Source of the DNA: DATFDN01 sp963756495 | GTDB lineage: Bacteria; Pseudomonadota; Alphaproteobacteria; Acetobacterales; Acetobacteraceae | Direction: 5' to 3' | Assembly: GCA_963756495.1 (NCBI GenBank) | Contig: CAVWNS010000009.1 | Location: 682,001-746,000, forward strand | Length of the DNA stretch: 64,000 nucleotides | Part shown: positions 27,843 to 37,614 of the stretch, piece by piece | Layout: each line of letters begins with the position of its first letter | How positions within the stretch are numbered: the first letter of the stretch is position 1 | Notes under the pieces: generated by a model | What the model was told of the DNA's origin: nothing | What the model saw: only the letters and a program-made list of their open reading frames with translations | Database searches by the model: none | Translations under genes and position numbers: made by a program

Positions 27843-27964
27843 GGACCGATGAGTTCCGCGCTAGCCGCGCAGCGCTGCGGCACTCAGCTCGAACGTCGGA
27901 AGACGACGGCAAGAGAAGGGTCGGAAGGAGGACACACCCTCCCTCCGAACCGCCGCCGGACCGA

Positions 27965-28146
27965 TCAGCCGCCCAGAGCGGTCGCGATCGTTGCGAATTT
28001 GGCTTGCAGGCACGGTGCCGATTTGGGTCAGCGCGCCAATGATGACCACGGCGATCAGCGCGGCGATCAGGCCATATTCCATGGCGGTCACGCCCCTGCG
28101 GATCCCGGCGGAGCTGGGAAGCGAGCTGGAGGAGCAGAGCAAACAT
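27965..28146 (-). pseudogene. flp: Flp-type major pilin, two frameshifts
   Basis: A Flp pilin of about 59 residues after repair: basic leader (LLQLASQLRRD), the processing signature RGVTAMEYGLIAALIAVVII (G/xxxxEY), and a short hydrophilic tail ending at a TGA at 27965. Breaks occur near 28102 and 28010, each one extra base. A strong aggag RBS sits 8 bases before the ATG at 28146. It is the first Tad gene of the minus arm and, in such loci, the most highly expressed. Two shifts within 60 codons is extraordinary for a major pilin. Confidence 0.75.
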
Positions 28147-28273
28147 CGACGAACTCCTGGCAGTGCGATCGGCCCGATGCCGATTGCGGTTGTGTGCAGG
28201 AAGCGATCCACAACCTTAGATTGGCGCAACAATTCGCCATCTTGCAACGAAATTTTCTCATAAACGATACACG
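28147..28273 (-). promoter_or_regulatory. flp upstream region
   Basis: These 127 bases upstream of flp are distinctly AT-richer than the neighbourhood, with a run near 28205-28265 containing ttgcaagatggcgaattg on the minus strand. Such a leader fits a strong pilin promoter, but no confident -35/-10 pair with correct spacing could be assigned. Confidence 0.35.
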
Positions 28274-28972
28274 TCACCTCGCCGCATGCTTCAGCGCCGG
28301 CAGACCCAAGGCGGCCCGCAATGACGGCGGGCAGCGTTCGCGGCGTGTAGACCGGGATCGCCGCCCCGGACGCCGCCGCCAGGATGACGTGCGGGTCCGC
28401 CGTCGCGGCCATGACGCCCCCGGCATCCAAGTCCCGCCAGGCCCGCAGCACGCGCGCGCGATAGTCGCCGCCCAGCGGGGGATCGGCGGAGTGGTATTCG
28501 CCGATCGCGGTCTCCCAACTGCCGCGTGCGTTCGAACAGGGCGCGCAGGAAACGGCCCGCGTAATCGGCGTTGGCGTCCGGATCGAAGCCCTGCGCCACG
28601 CTGGCGAAGGCCGCCGGGTGGTAATGCAGGTTCACCTGAAAGCACCCGACATCGATCGAGGCCACGCCGTGCGCGCGGAACAGCCCGACCACCGTGCTGG
28701 CCTCGGCGGCGGCCGCGAAACGCGTAGCCGGTGCCGGCGACGTTGATGCTCCAGGGCCAGGGCAGCCTCTGTCCCGTAGCCGGGTCCAGCCGGCCGCTCT
28801 CGACCTCGCCGATCGCGCGCAGCAGATGCGCCGGCAGCGCCCAGCGCCGCTCCGCCGTGGCGGCGGCGCGCAGGCACGCGGCGGATGGCCCCCCAGGCGG
28901 GATGGAGGGCGGGGTCGACCCGGCCAGATGCCCCGCGAGCAGGATGCCTGCCAACACGCCGCGCACGCCCAT
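28274..28972 (-). pseudogene. Lytic transglycosylase (SLT domain), three frameshifts
   Basis: After repair this is a secreted SLT-type murein transglycosylase of about 230 residues: signal peptide (GVRGVLAGILLAGHLAGS), then HLLRAIGEVESGRLDP with the catalytic glutamate in the ES motif, INVAGTGY, SIDVGCFQVNLHYHP and a later GEYHSAD segment, all in family order. Breaks lie near 28720, 28517 and 28307, each one extra base. The enzyme opens peptidoglycan and could make room for the Tad machine, since it lies directly upstream of flp on the same strand. The ATG at 28972 has a gggagg RBS. Confidence 0.75.
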
Positions 28973-29133
28973 GACCCTCCCGCCTGCTCGCGCGAGTGGA
29001 TCATGGCCAGCTTTCCCGATGGTGAACGACGTCGCGGGCCTGCATCGCGACTAGCCAATCGCGTCGAGGTCTCCACAATGACGGCGCAAGCGCGGGCCCG
29101 AGCGGTTCGGGTCCGGCCGCCAGGAGAGACGGC

Positions 29134-30423
29134 ATGGAGGGAAACACCGGCATGCGTGAGGAACTGGTCTTCGTCGCGACCTGCGACATCTCGGGTCATG
29201 TCCGGGGCAAGGGCTTCCCGGCGTGCGAGCTTGCGGGTCGGCTGCGCAAAGGCGTCGGCTGGACGCACAGCAACCTGATGATGTCCGCCTTCGGGCCGAT
29301 CTGGGACACGCCCTTCGGCACGGCGGGCGACCTAATGATCGTGCCCGACCCAGCGGCCGAGGTGCGGGTGGACTTCGCCGACGGCTCCGCCCCCGAGCAC
29401 TTCTTCCTGGGCGACCTCCGCACCACGGACGGGGCCGCCTGGGAGTGCTGCCCGCGCGAGTTCCTGCGCCGGGGGCTCGCCGATCTCGAGGCCGCGGCGG
29501 GACTACACCTGGTCGCCGCGTTCGAGCAGGAGTTCGTCTACACCGGTGTCTCCGACCGCCCAGGCGACGCCTATGCGCTCGGCGCCTTCCGTCGCGCGGG
29601 CGCGTTCGGCGAGGCATTCATCGCCGCCCTGCGCGCCGCCGGCGTGACCCCGGACTCGTTCCTGGCCGAGTACGGTCCGCGCCAGTTCGAGGTGACGGTG
29701 GCGCCTGCCCCGGCCCTGGCGGCGGCGGATCATGCCGTGATCACGCGCGAGATGGCCCGCGCCACCGCGCACCGGCTGGGGCACCGCGCGATCTTCTCGC
29801 CTATCCCCGATGCCGAGCGCGTGGGCAACGGCGTGCACGTCCACATGAGTTTCCTCGACGCAACGGGCCGCCCCGCCACGCACGCGCCCGAGGCGCCCTT
29901 GGGCCTGAGCCAGCCGGCGCAGCACTTCTTCGCCGGGGTGCTGCACCACCTGCCGGCCATCTGCGCCATCACCGCGCCGTCGCCGGTCTCCTATCTCCGC
30001 CTCACGCCCAATCGCTGGGCGCCCACGGCGGTGGATCTGGCGCAGCAGGACCGCGGCGCCAGCCTGCGCATCTGCCCAACCTTCGCCGCCGCGACCGCGG
30101 ACGAGCAGGCGCGCCAGTTCAATGTGGAGTTCCGCCCGACCGACGGCGCGGCCAGCCCCTATCTGGCGCTCGGCGCGATCGTGCACGCCGGGGTGGACGG
30201 GCTCCGCCGTGCGCTGCCTCTTCCCCCTCAAGGCGCCGTTCCTCCCCGGCTCCCTCGCACACTGTCCGAGGCGCTCGATGGGCTCGCCGCGAGCGACGCG
30301 GCGCATGGCTGGCTCGGCCCCACCCACCTGGAAGCCTATTTGCGCCACAAGCGGGCGGAGGTGGACCAGGTGAAGGATCTCGGCCCGGCCGAGCTCTGCG
30401 CCCGCTACGCGGAGGTCTATTGA
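29134..30423 (+). CDS. Glutamine synthetase family protein
   Basis: A 429-residue GS-fold ligase. Family motifs are present: the EQEFVY strand (E-x-E metal site), GNGVHVHMSF (the GxGxHxHxS ammonium/ATP region), a TPNRWAP segment, and VEFRPTDGAASPYLALGAIV (the ExRxxDxxxNPY region, with S for N). This group includes gamma-glutamyl ligases for amines and polyamines as well as true glutamine synthetases, and the specificity cannot be set from sequence. The ATG at 29134 has an aggaga RBS; 29152 is an alternative. It overlaps the convergent hydrolase gene by 7 bases. Confidence 0.82.
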   Translation: MEGNTGMREELVFVATCDISGHVRGKGFPACELAGRLRKGVGWTHSNLMMSAFGPIWDTPFGTAGDLMIVPDPAAEVRVDFADGSAPEHFFLGDLRTTDGAAWECCPREFLRRGLADLEAAAGLHLVAAFEQEFVYTGVSDRPGDAYALGAFRRAGAFGEAFIAALRAAGVTPDSFLAEYGPRQFEVTVAPAPALAAADHAVITREMARATAHRLGHRAIFSPIPDAERVGNGVHVHMSFLDATGRPATHAPEAPLGLSQPAQHFFAGVLHHLPAICAITAPSPVSYLRLTPNRWAPTAVDLAQQDRGASLRICPTFAAATADEQARQFNVEFRPTDGAASPYLALGAIVHAGVDGLRRALPLPPQGAVPPRLPRTLSEALDGLAASDAAHGWLGPTHLEAYLRHKRAEVDQVKDLGPAELCARYAEVY

Positions 30424-31055
30424 GCCTCTGCCGCGGCGATCAGGGCCAGCGCCTGCGCCGTGCTCAGCATCCGGCAGTAGCCCCGGAAGCAGGCGAGCGC
30501 CTGGGCGTGGCGAGCCTCGGTCTCGGCCATGCAGGAATCGTGGACGCAGCTCACGTAGAAGCCCCGGTCGGCCCCATCCTTGACCGTGTGATCGATGCAC
30601 TGATCGGTCAGGAAGCCGGCGACGAGCACATCCTCGATGCCGATGTTGCGCAACACGTAGCCGAGGTTGGTGGAGTTGAAGACCGAGGAGGACGTCTTGG
30701 CCAGGACCAGCTCGTCCTCGGCCGGCGCGATCTCGTCCAGCACCCGCGCCTCACGCGAGCCCTTGGCGATGAAGATGCCGGAGAGCTTGTAGTCCAGGCT
30801 GCGGTCGCGCCCGTCCACGGTCAGGTTCTCGATGACGGTGTAGATCACCTCGACCCGCGCCGCGCGGCAGGCGGCAATCAGGCGCACCAGGTTGGGGATC
30901 ACACGGGCCTGGGTCGCGGCGTGGAACTCGGGCTGCTCGCGCGCCTGCCGGGAATGGCAGGTGCCGTGCTGCACGTCCACGACCAGCAACGCCGCGCGGC
31001 CGGGCACGACCGGGCGCTCGCGGCTCAGGCGTGTTCGATCGGTCGTGATGGGCAT
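30417..31055 (-). CDS. Isochorismatase-family cysteine hydrolase
   Basis: A 212-residue cysteine hydrolase. The triad can be read: Asp in LLVVDVQ, Lys in LAKTSSSVFN, and the nucleophile Cys in FLTDQCIDHTV. The family cleaves amides or vinyl ethers such as ureidoacrylate, N-carbamoyl amines or nicotinamide; the TDQCIDHT motif fits the amidohydrolase members. It is the last gene of the polyol operon, 4 bases after the sorbitol dehydrogenase stop, though its link to polyol metabolism is unclear. The 3' end overlaps the facing GS-like gene. Confidence 0.85.
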   Translation of the reverse strand: MPITTDRTRLSRERPVVPGRAALLVVDVQHGTCHSRQAREQPEFHAATQARVIPNLVRLIAACRAARVEVIYTVIENLTVDGRDRSLDYKLSGIFIAKGSREARVLDEIAPAEDELVLAKTSSSVFNSTNLGYVLRNIGIEDVLVAGFLTDQCIDHTVKDGADRGFYVSCVHDSCMAETEARHAQALACFRGYCRMLSTAQALALIAAAEAQ

Positions 31056-31059
31056 GGTT

Positions 31060-31830
31060 TCAGCTCATCCAGTTGCCGCCATCGATATTATAGGTCTGCG
31101 CCACGATGTAGTCCGCGTCCCGGCTTGCCAGGAACGCCGCCAGGCCGCCGATCTCATCCGGACGGGCCATGCGGCCCACCGGCACAGCGGCGCCGACCCG
31201 GCGCTTCTTCTCCCCCAAGGGCAGGTGTTCGTGGGTGGCGAAGCGGGCGTCCACGTCATCCCAATGCTCCCCATCCACCACGCCGGGCGCGATGGCATTC
31301 ACGTTGATGCCGTGCTTGATGAGATCGAGGCCCGCGCTTTGTGTGAGTGAGATCACCGCCGCCTTGGACGCGCAGTACACGGCGACCAGTGCCTCGCCCC
31401 GGCGCCCGGCCTGGGAGGCAAAGTTGATGATCTTGCCGCCGCGCCCCTGGGCGATCATCTGCCGCGCCCCCGCCTGCAATGTGAACAACAGGCCCTCCAC
31501 GTTCACCGCGAACACCCGATGATAGCTCTGCCGCGTGATCTCCACGATGGGCGCCAGATCGAAGATGCCGGCGTTGTTCACGAGGACATCGAGCGCGCCG
31601 AAGCGGGCCACGGTGCCCGCAATGGCGGCGTCGATCGAGTCCTGCCGGGTTACGTCGAGGCGCAGGCCGATCGCGGCCTCCCCGATCCCGGCGGCGGCCT
31701 GCACCGCGCCCGCTTCGTTCAGGTCGGCGATGACGACACGGGCGCCTTCCCGCGCGTACCGCGCCGCGATGGCGCGACCGATGCCCCGCGCCGCCCCAGT
31801 GACCAGGGCGACTTTCCCCTCGAGCATCAT
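31060..31830 (-). CDS. smoS: Sorbitol dehydrogenase-like SDR (SmoS type)
   Basis: A 256-residue SDR with the NAD-binding motif TGAARGIG, NNAG, the catalytic Ser region (INFASQAG) and YCASK. The C-terminal DYIVAQTYNIDGGNWMS is typical of SmoS/L-iditol 2-dehydrogenases, which oxidise D-sorbitol to D-fructose and related polyols to ketoses with NAD. Its start overlaps the xylulokinase stop (ATGA). Position in a polyol ABC/xylulokinase operon strongly supports the assignment. Confidence 0.88.
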   Translation of the reverse strand: MMLEGKVALVTGAARGIGRAIAARYAREGARVVIADLNEAGAVQAAAGIGEAAIGLRLDVTRQDSIDAAIAGTVARFGALDVLVNNAGIFDLAPIVEITRQSYHRVFAVNVEGLLFTLQAGARQMIAQGRGGKIINFASQAGRRGEALVAVYCASKAAVISLTQSAGLDLIKHGINVNAIAPGVVDGEHWDDVDARFATHEHLPLGEKKRRVGAAVPVGRMARPDEIGGLAAFLASRDADYIVAQTYNIDGGNWMS

Positions 31831-33281
31831 GGATGGGCCTCCGAAAGAGCGGCATAGAGCGCGCGGTAGCGCGGCAGGCGCCGTGCGTAGGCATCGGACA
31901 GCGCCGGGTCGGGAAGCACCGTCTCGGTTCGCTCAGGGGGCGTGCAGACGGCGGACGGCTCCTCCCCGGTCACGGCGAGGCGGGCGAGGCGGGCCGCGCC
32001 GAACGCCCCGCCATGCTCGCCTTCCGCGACCCGGTGCAACGGGATGCCCAGTGCCGAGGCGATGATCGCCACCCAGGCGCGCGACCGCGAGCCGCCGCCG
32101 ATCACACTGGCGTCCGCGACGCGCGTGCCGGAGGCGGCGAGCGCGTCCAGGCAGTCGCGAAACGAGAAGGCCACCCCCTCCAACACGGCTTGGGTAAGGC
32201 CAGCGCGGTCCACGTCGTGCGTGAGGCCGGCGAAGGCGCCGCGGATCACGCCGTCATTGTACGGCGTACGCTCGCCGGAGAGATAGGGCAGGAACAGCGC
32301 GGGACTCGGCGCGCGCGGCTCCGCCATCTCGGCCAGCAACGCGGCCTCGGTGCGCCCGGCGACCCCCGCCCACCAGGCGAGCGAGGCGGCGGCGGAAAGC
32401 GTCACGCCCATCTGGTGCCACGTGCCCGGCAGGGCATGGCAGAAAGCGTGCACCGCCGCCTGCGGGTAGGGCACGAAGCGCTCGGTGGTGGCCCACAGCA
32501 CGCCGGAAGTGCCGAGCGAAACGAATGCGCTGCCGGGCTGGATGGCGCCGAGGCCCACCGCCCCCGCGGCATTGTCCCCTGCCCCGCCTGCCAGCAGCGG
32601 CGGGCGCGACATGCCCCAGCGCGCCGCAAGGTCGGGCGAAAGGGTGCCGGCTGGCGCGCTGCCCTCGACCAGGCGGGGCATCATCGCGCGGGTGAGATTG
32701 GTTGCCGAGAGCGCCGCGTCGGACCAGTCGCGCGCGCCGACATCGAGCCAGAGCGAGCCCGAGGCGTCCGACATGTCCTCGATCAGCTCGCCGGTCAGGC
32801 GGAACCGCACCCACCCCTTCGGCAGCAGCACGCGGGCCACGCGCGCGAATAGCGCGGGCTCGTGCTTTCGCACCCAGAGCAGCTTCGGCGCGGTAAAGCC
32901 CGGCATCGCCAGATTGCCGGTGACGGCGCGCGACTCGGGGAAGGCGCGCTCGAAATCCCGACACTCCTCGGTCGCGCGCACATCGTTCCAAAGAATGCAG
33001 GGCCGCAGCACCGTGCTCTCGGCGTCGAGCAGCACCGCCCCATGCATCTGACCGGAGAGGCCGATCGCTTGCACGGCGGCGATGGCCTCGGCGTGCTCGG
33101 CGCGCAGCCGGTCCACGACGTCGAGCAGCGCCCGCCACCAATCCTCGGGGTCCTGCTCGCTATACCCCGGCGCTGGACGGCTGATCCCGAGCGGGCGGCT
33201 CGCGCTGCCCACCACGCGCTGCTCGCCGTCCACCAGCACCGCCTTGACCGAGGAGGTTCCGAGGTCGACGCCAAGGAACAT
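31827..33281 (-). CDS. xylB: Xylulokinase
   Basis: A 484-residue FGGY-family sugar kinase. The N-terminus has the phosphate-1 motif (FLGVDLGTSSVKAVLVD), GLSGQMHGAVL is typical of xylulokinases, and an adenosine-motif region (VIGGGSRSRAWVAIIAS) lies near the C-terminus. It phosphorylates D-xylulose to the 5-phosphate, feeding the pentose phosphate pathway. In Smo-type operons the xylulose comes from D-arabitol oxidation by the mannitol/arabitol dehydrogenase. The stop overlaps smoS. Confidence 0.9.
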   Translation of the reverse strand: MFLGVDLGTSSVKAVLVDGEQRVVGSASRPLGISRPAPGYSEQDPEDWWRALLDVVDRLRAEHAEAIAAVQAIGLSGQMHGAVLLDAESTVLRPCILWNDVRATEECRDFERAFPESRAVTGNLAMPGFTAPKLLWVRKHEPALFARVARVLLPKGWVRFRLTGELIEDMSDASGSLWLDVGARDWSDAALSATNLTRAMMPRLVEGSAPAGTLSPDLAARWGMSRPPLLAGGAGDNAAGAVGLGAIQPGSAFVSLGTSGVLWATTERFVPYPQAAVHAFCHALPGTWHQMGVTLSAAASLAWWAGVAGRTEAALLAEMAEPRAPSPALFLPYLSGERTPYNDGVIRGAFAGLTHDVDRAGLTQAVLEGVAFSFRDCLDALAASGTRVADASVIGGGSRSRAWVAIIASALGIPLHRVAEGEHGGAFGAARLARLAVTGEEPSAVCTPPERTETVLPDPALSDAYARRLPRYRALYAALSEAHP

Positions 33282-33290
33282 CGGCTTGGT

Positions 33291-34409
<1,119 letters not shown>

Positions 34410-34418
34410 GAGAGGCTC

Positions 34419-35240
34419 CTACTTGACCGCGCCGAAGGTCAGGCCGCGAACCAGTTGGCGCTGACTAAGCCAGCCGAAGATGAGGATGGGCGCGACCGCC
34501 ACCGTCGAGGCGGCGGACAGTTTGGCGAAGAACAAGCCCTCGGGGCTCGAGAACGAGGCGATGAAGGTCACGAGGGGCGCGGCGCGAGACGAAGTGAGAT
34601 TAAGGCTCCAGAACGCCTCGTTCCAGCAGAGGATGAGCGACAGCAGGCCGGTGGACGCGACGCCCGGCAAGGCCAGCGGCAGCAGCAGGAAATACACCTC
34701 GCCCCAGGTGCGCGCGCCGTCCATGCGGCCGGCCTCCAGGATGTCGTGCGGCACCTCCTTGAAGAAGGTGAACAGCATCCAGACGACGATCGGCAAATTC
34801 ATCAGCGCGTAGATCGCGATCAGCCCGGTGCGGGTGTCGAGCAGGCCGAGCGTCCGAAACATCAGGTAGATCGGCACCAGCACGCCGACCGGCGGCAGCA
34901 TTTTGGTGGACAGCATCCACAGCAGCGTGCCGCGCGTGCGCTGGGTCGGATGAAAGGCCATCGCATAAGCGGCCGGCACCGCAAAGGCGAGCGCGAGCAG
35001 TGTGCCACCGATCGAGATCACCACGCTGTTCAGCGCGAACAGAAAATAGTTCGCGCGTTCTTGCACCTCGGCGTAGCTCACGAGCGACGGCGAGAAGAAC
35101 AGCCGCGGCGGCGTCGCGATCGCGGCACTCTCGCTCTTGAAGCTGGTCAGCACCATCCAGAAGATTGGAAAGAACAGGCCGAGCGCCACCACCCAGCCGA
35201 CGACGAAAATCAGCACACGCTGCGCGAGGCTCTGCCGCAT
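34419..35240 (-). CDS. smoG: Polyol ABC transporter permease (SmoG type)
   Basis: A 273-residue permease with six predicted membrane segments. The EAA loop that contacts the ATPase reads EAGRMDGARTWGEVYFLLLP. It belongs to the MalG-like binding-protein-dependent permeases. The ATG lies three bases after the stop of the partner permease. Polyol specificity comes from context (binding protein, mannitol and sorbitol dehydrogenases). Confidence 0.9.
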   Translation of the reverse strand: MRQSLAQRVLIFVVGWVVALGLFFPIFWMVLTSFKSESAAIATPPRLFFSPSLVSYAEVQERANYFLFALNSVVISIGGTLLALAFAVPAAYAMAFHPTQRTRGTLLWMLSTKMLPPVGVLVPIYLMFRTLGLLDTRTGLIAIYALMNLPIVVWMLFTFFKEVPHDILEAGRMDGARTWGEVYFLLLPLALPGVASTGLLSLILCWNEAFWSLNLTSSRAAPLVTFIASFSSPEGLFFAKLSAASTVAVAPILIFGWLSQRQLVRGLTFGAVK

Positions 35241-35243
35241 GGC

Positions 35244-36167
35244 TCAGACCTCCAGCCGCTGCGCGATGCTGCGCACCAGGAAGAACGCGACGATGTTCGC
35301 AAGCACGATCGCGACGACGCCGCCCGCCGAGGCGCCGCCGACGTCGAATTGCAGCAGCGCACGGGCGTAGATCAGGAAGGCGAGATTGGTGGTGGCGTTG
35401 CCTGGGCCCCCTGCTGTCGTCACGAAAATCTCGGCGAATATCGTCAAGAGAAAGATGGTCTCGATCATGACGACCACGCTGATCGCGCGTCGCAGATGCG
35501 GCAGCGTGATGAAGAAGAATTGCGCGATCGCGCCGGCGCCGTCCATGCGCGCCGCCTCGCGCTGCTCGTGGTCGAGCGACTGCACCGCCGTCAGCAGGAT
35601 CAGCAGGGCGAAGGGCACCCACTCCCACGAGACGATCATGATGACCGAGAGCATCGGGTAGTCGGCGAACCAGTCGACCGGCTGGAGCCCGACCGCGCGC
35701 GCGAGGAAGCCGAAGATGCCGTAGATCGGATGCATCATCAGGTTCTTCCAGATCAGCGCGCTGACCGTCGGCATGACGAAGAAGGGTGCCACCGCCAGGA
35801 GCCGGGCGACGCCCTGCCCGGGAAACGGCTGATCATAGAGCACCGCGAGCAGGGTGCCAAACACCACGGTGATGATCAGCACCGAACCCACCAGTATCAG
35901 CGTGTTGATCAGCGAGGCCCAGAAGTCGGGGTCGGTGATCAGAAAGCGGTAGTTGTCGATCCCAGCGAAGCCCGCCTTGCTCGGGTCGAGCAGGTTATAA
36001 TACTGGAATGAGAACCACAGCGTCATCACCAGCGGCACGATCATCCACAGCAACAGCACGATGACCGAGGGCGCCATCAGCGGCAGCATGCTGGGTGTTC
36101 GCCCGCCGGCAGGCGTGTCCGTCGTGGTGCGCACCGCGAACTCGGTGCTGCTGGAGACTGACGCCAT
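35244..36167 (-). CDS. smoF: Polyol ABC transporter permease (SmoF type)
   Basis: A 307-residue MalF-like permease with a longer N-terminal cytoplasmic tail and six membrane segments. Its EAA loop reads EAARMDGAGAIAQFFFITLP. It forms the heterodimeric channel with the following permease. The gene lies 29 bases downstream of the binding-protein stop. Confidence 0.9.
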   Translation of the reverse strand: MASVSSSTEFAVRTTTDTPAGGRTPSMLPLMAPSVIVLLLWMIVPLVMTLWFSFQYYNLLDPSKAGFAGIDNYRFLITDPDFWASLINTLILVGSVLIITVVFGTLLAVLYDQPFPGQGVARLLAVAPFFVMPTVSALIWKNLMMHPIYGIFGFLARAVGLQPVDWFADYPMLSVIMIVSWEWVPFALLILLTAVQSLDHEQREAARMDGAGAIAQFFFITLPHLRRAISVVVMIETIFLLTIFAEIFVTTAGGPGNATTNLAFLIYARALLQFDVGGASAGGVVAIVLANIVAFFLVRSIAQRLEV

Positions 36168-36196
36168 CTGCGTTCTCCTCCCCCTCGGTATGAGAC

Positions 36197-37516
36197 CTAC
36201 CTGCCGTAGCCGGCCTCCCGCATCACACGCGCGGTCGCCGATTGTGCTGTGCGCAGCGCCTGATCGACCGTCGTCCGCCCGGTCAGCGTGCCGGCGATGG
36301 TCTGGCCGACCTGCGTGCCGATGCCCTGGAACTCGGGGATGCCGACGAACTGCCCGCCCTGGTACGGGCGCGGCTCGCGGGTGCTGCCGGTGGGGTTGGC
36401 GGTCTCGATCGCCTTCACGACGAACCCGGCGAACGGGGCGACGTTCTTGTATTCTGGGTTGTCATAGGTGGATTGCCGCGTGCCGGGCGGCACCGCGACC
36501 CAGCCGTTCTCCTTTGCGACAAGCGCGATATAGTCCTTGGAGGTTGCCCAGGTAATAAAAGTCTTGGCGGCATCCTTCTGCTTCGACGAGGACGGGATGC
36601 TGAGATTCCAACTCCACAGCCAGGTCGGGCCGCCGGTGAAGTCGCCGACCGGCATCGCCGCGAATCCCACCTTGTCGGCCACCTGCGACTGCTTCTTGTC
36701 GAAAAGGAGCCCGGCCGCGACGGTCGCATCGACCCACATGCCGCAATGCCCGCTCGAGAACAGTGCGAGGTTCTCGTTGAAGCCGTTCGAAGTGGCACCC
36801 GGCGGGCCATCCTTCCTCAGGATGTCGCTGTAGTAGGTGACCGCCTTCTTCCATTCAGGTGTATCGATCGTCGGCTTCCATGCCATGTTGAACCATTGGC
36901 CGCCGAACGTGTCGACCAGGGTCGTCACGTACGCCATGTTCTCGCCCCAGCCCGGCTTGCCGCGCAGGCACATGCCGTAGACCTCGTGCGCCTTGTCGGT
37001 GATCTTGTCGGCGAAGTCGCGAATCTGCGCGTAGGTCGGCTGGTCCGGCATCTTCAGGCCGGCCTTCTGGAACAGGTCCGCCCGGTAGTAGGTCATCGCG
37101 CTCTCGCCATAGAACGGCAGGCCGTAGAGCTTGCCCTGGTAGGTCAGCCCATCGCGCACCGGTTTCAGCAGGTCATTCACATCGTACGACGACGGCAGAT
37201 TGTCGATCGGCTCCAGCCAGTTCTGTTTCGCCCAGATCGGCACCTCATAGTTGCCGACCGTCACGATATCGAACTGTCCCGCATGGGTGGCGATGTCGGT
37301 CGTGACGCGCTGGCGCAGCACATTCTCCTCCAGCACCACCCAGCGCAGGTGGATGTCGGGGTGCTGCTTCTCGAACTCGGAAGACAGCCTCTGCATCACC
37401 ACCATATCGCCGTTATTGACGGTCGCGATAGTGAGGGTGGTATCGGCGCGCGCGGTTCCCCCGCACAGGAGCCCAGCCATCGCGGCGAACGCCAAATACG
37501 AATGCGACTGCTTCAT
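36197..37516 (-). CDS. smoE: Polyol-binding periplasmic protein (SmoE type)
   Basis: A 439-residue extracellular solute-binding protein family 1 member. A cleavable signal peptide (YLAFAAMAGLLCGGTARA) is followed by TLTIATVNNGDM and a LPFYGESAMTYYRADLF segment that is characteristic of sorbitol/mannitol-binding proteins. It captures polyols in the periplasm for the SmoFGK importer. About 98 bases separate it from the upstream mannitol dehydrogenase, a possible site of internal promotion or processing, since binding proteins are usually made in excess. Confidence 0.9.
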   Translation of the reverse strand: MKQSHSYLAFAAMAGLLCGGTARADTTLTIATVNNGDMVVMQRLSSEFEKQHPDIHLRWVVLEENVLRQRVTTDIATHAGQFDIVTVGNYEVPIWAKQNWLEPIDNLPSSYDVNDLLKPVRDGLTYQGKLYGLPFYGESAMTYYRADLFQKAGLKMPDQPTYAQIRDFADKITDKAHEVYGMCLRGKPGWGENMAYVTTLVDTFGGQWFNMAWKPTIDTPEWKKAVTYYSDILRKDGPPGATSNGFNENLALFSSGHCGMWVDATVAAGLLFDKKQSQVADKVGFAAMPVGDFTGGPTWLWSWNLSIPSSSKQKDAAKTFITWATSKDYIALVAKENGWVAVPPGTRQSTYDNPEYKNVAPFAGFVVKAIETANPTGSTREPRPYQGGQFVGIPEFQGIGTQVGQTIAGTLTGRTTVDQALRTAQSATARVMREAGYGR

Positions 37517-37614
37517 CCACGCTTCCCCCGATGATCGCGCTCACGTGACTGAGCTTCGTCTTGCGTTGGCGCGGAGCGTGTCAGCTTGCTCCCTTCTCGT
37601 CAACGCGGCCCGTG

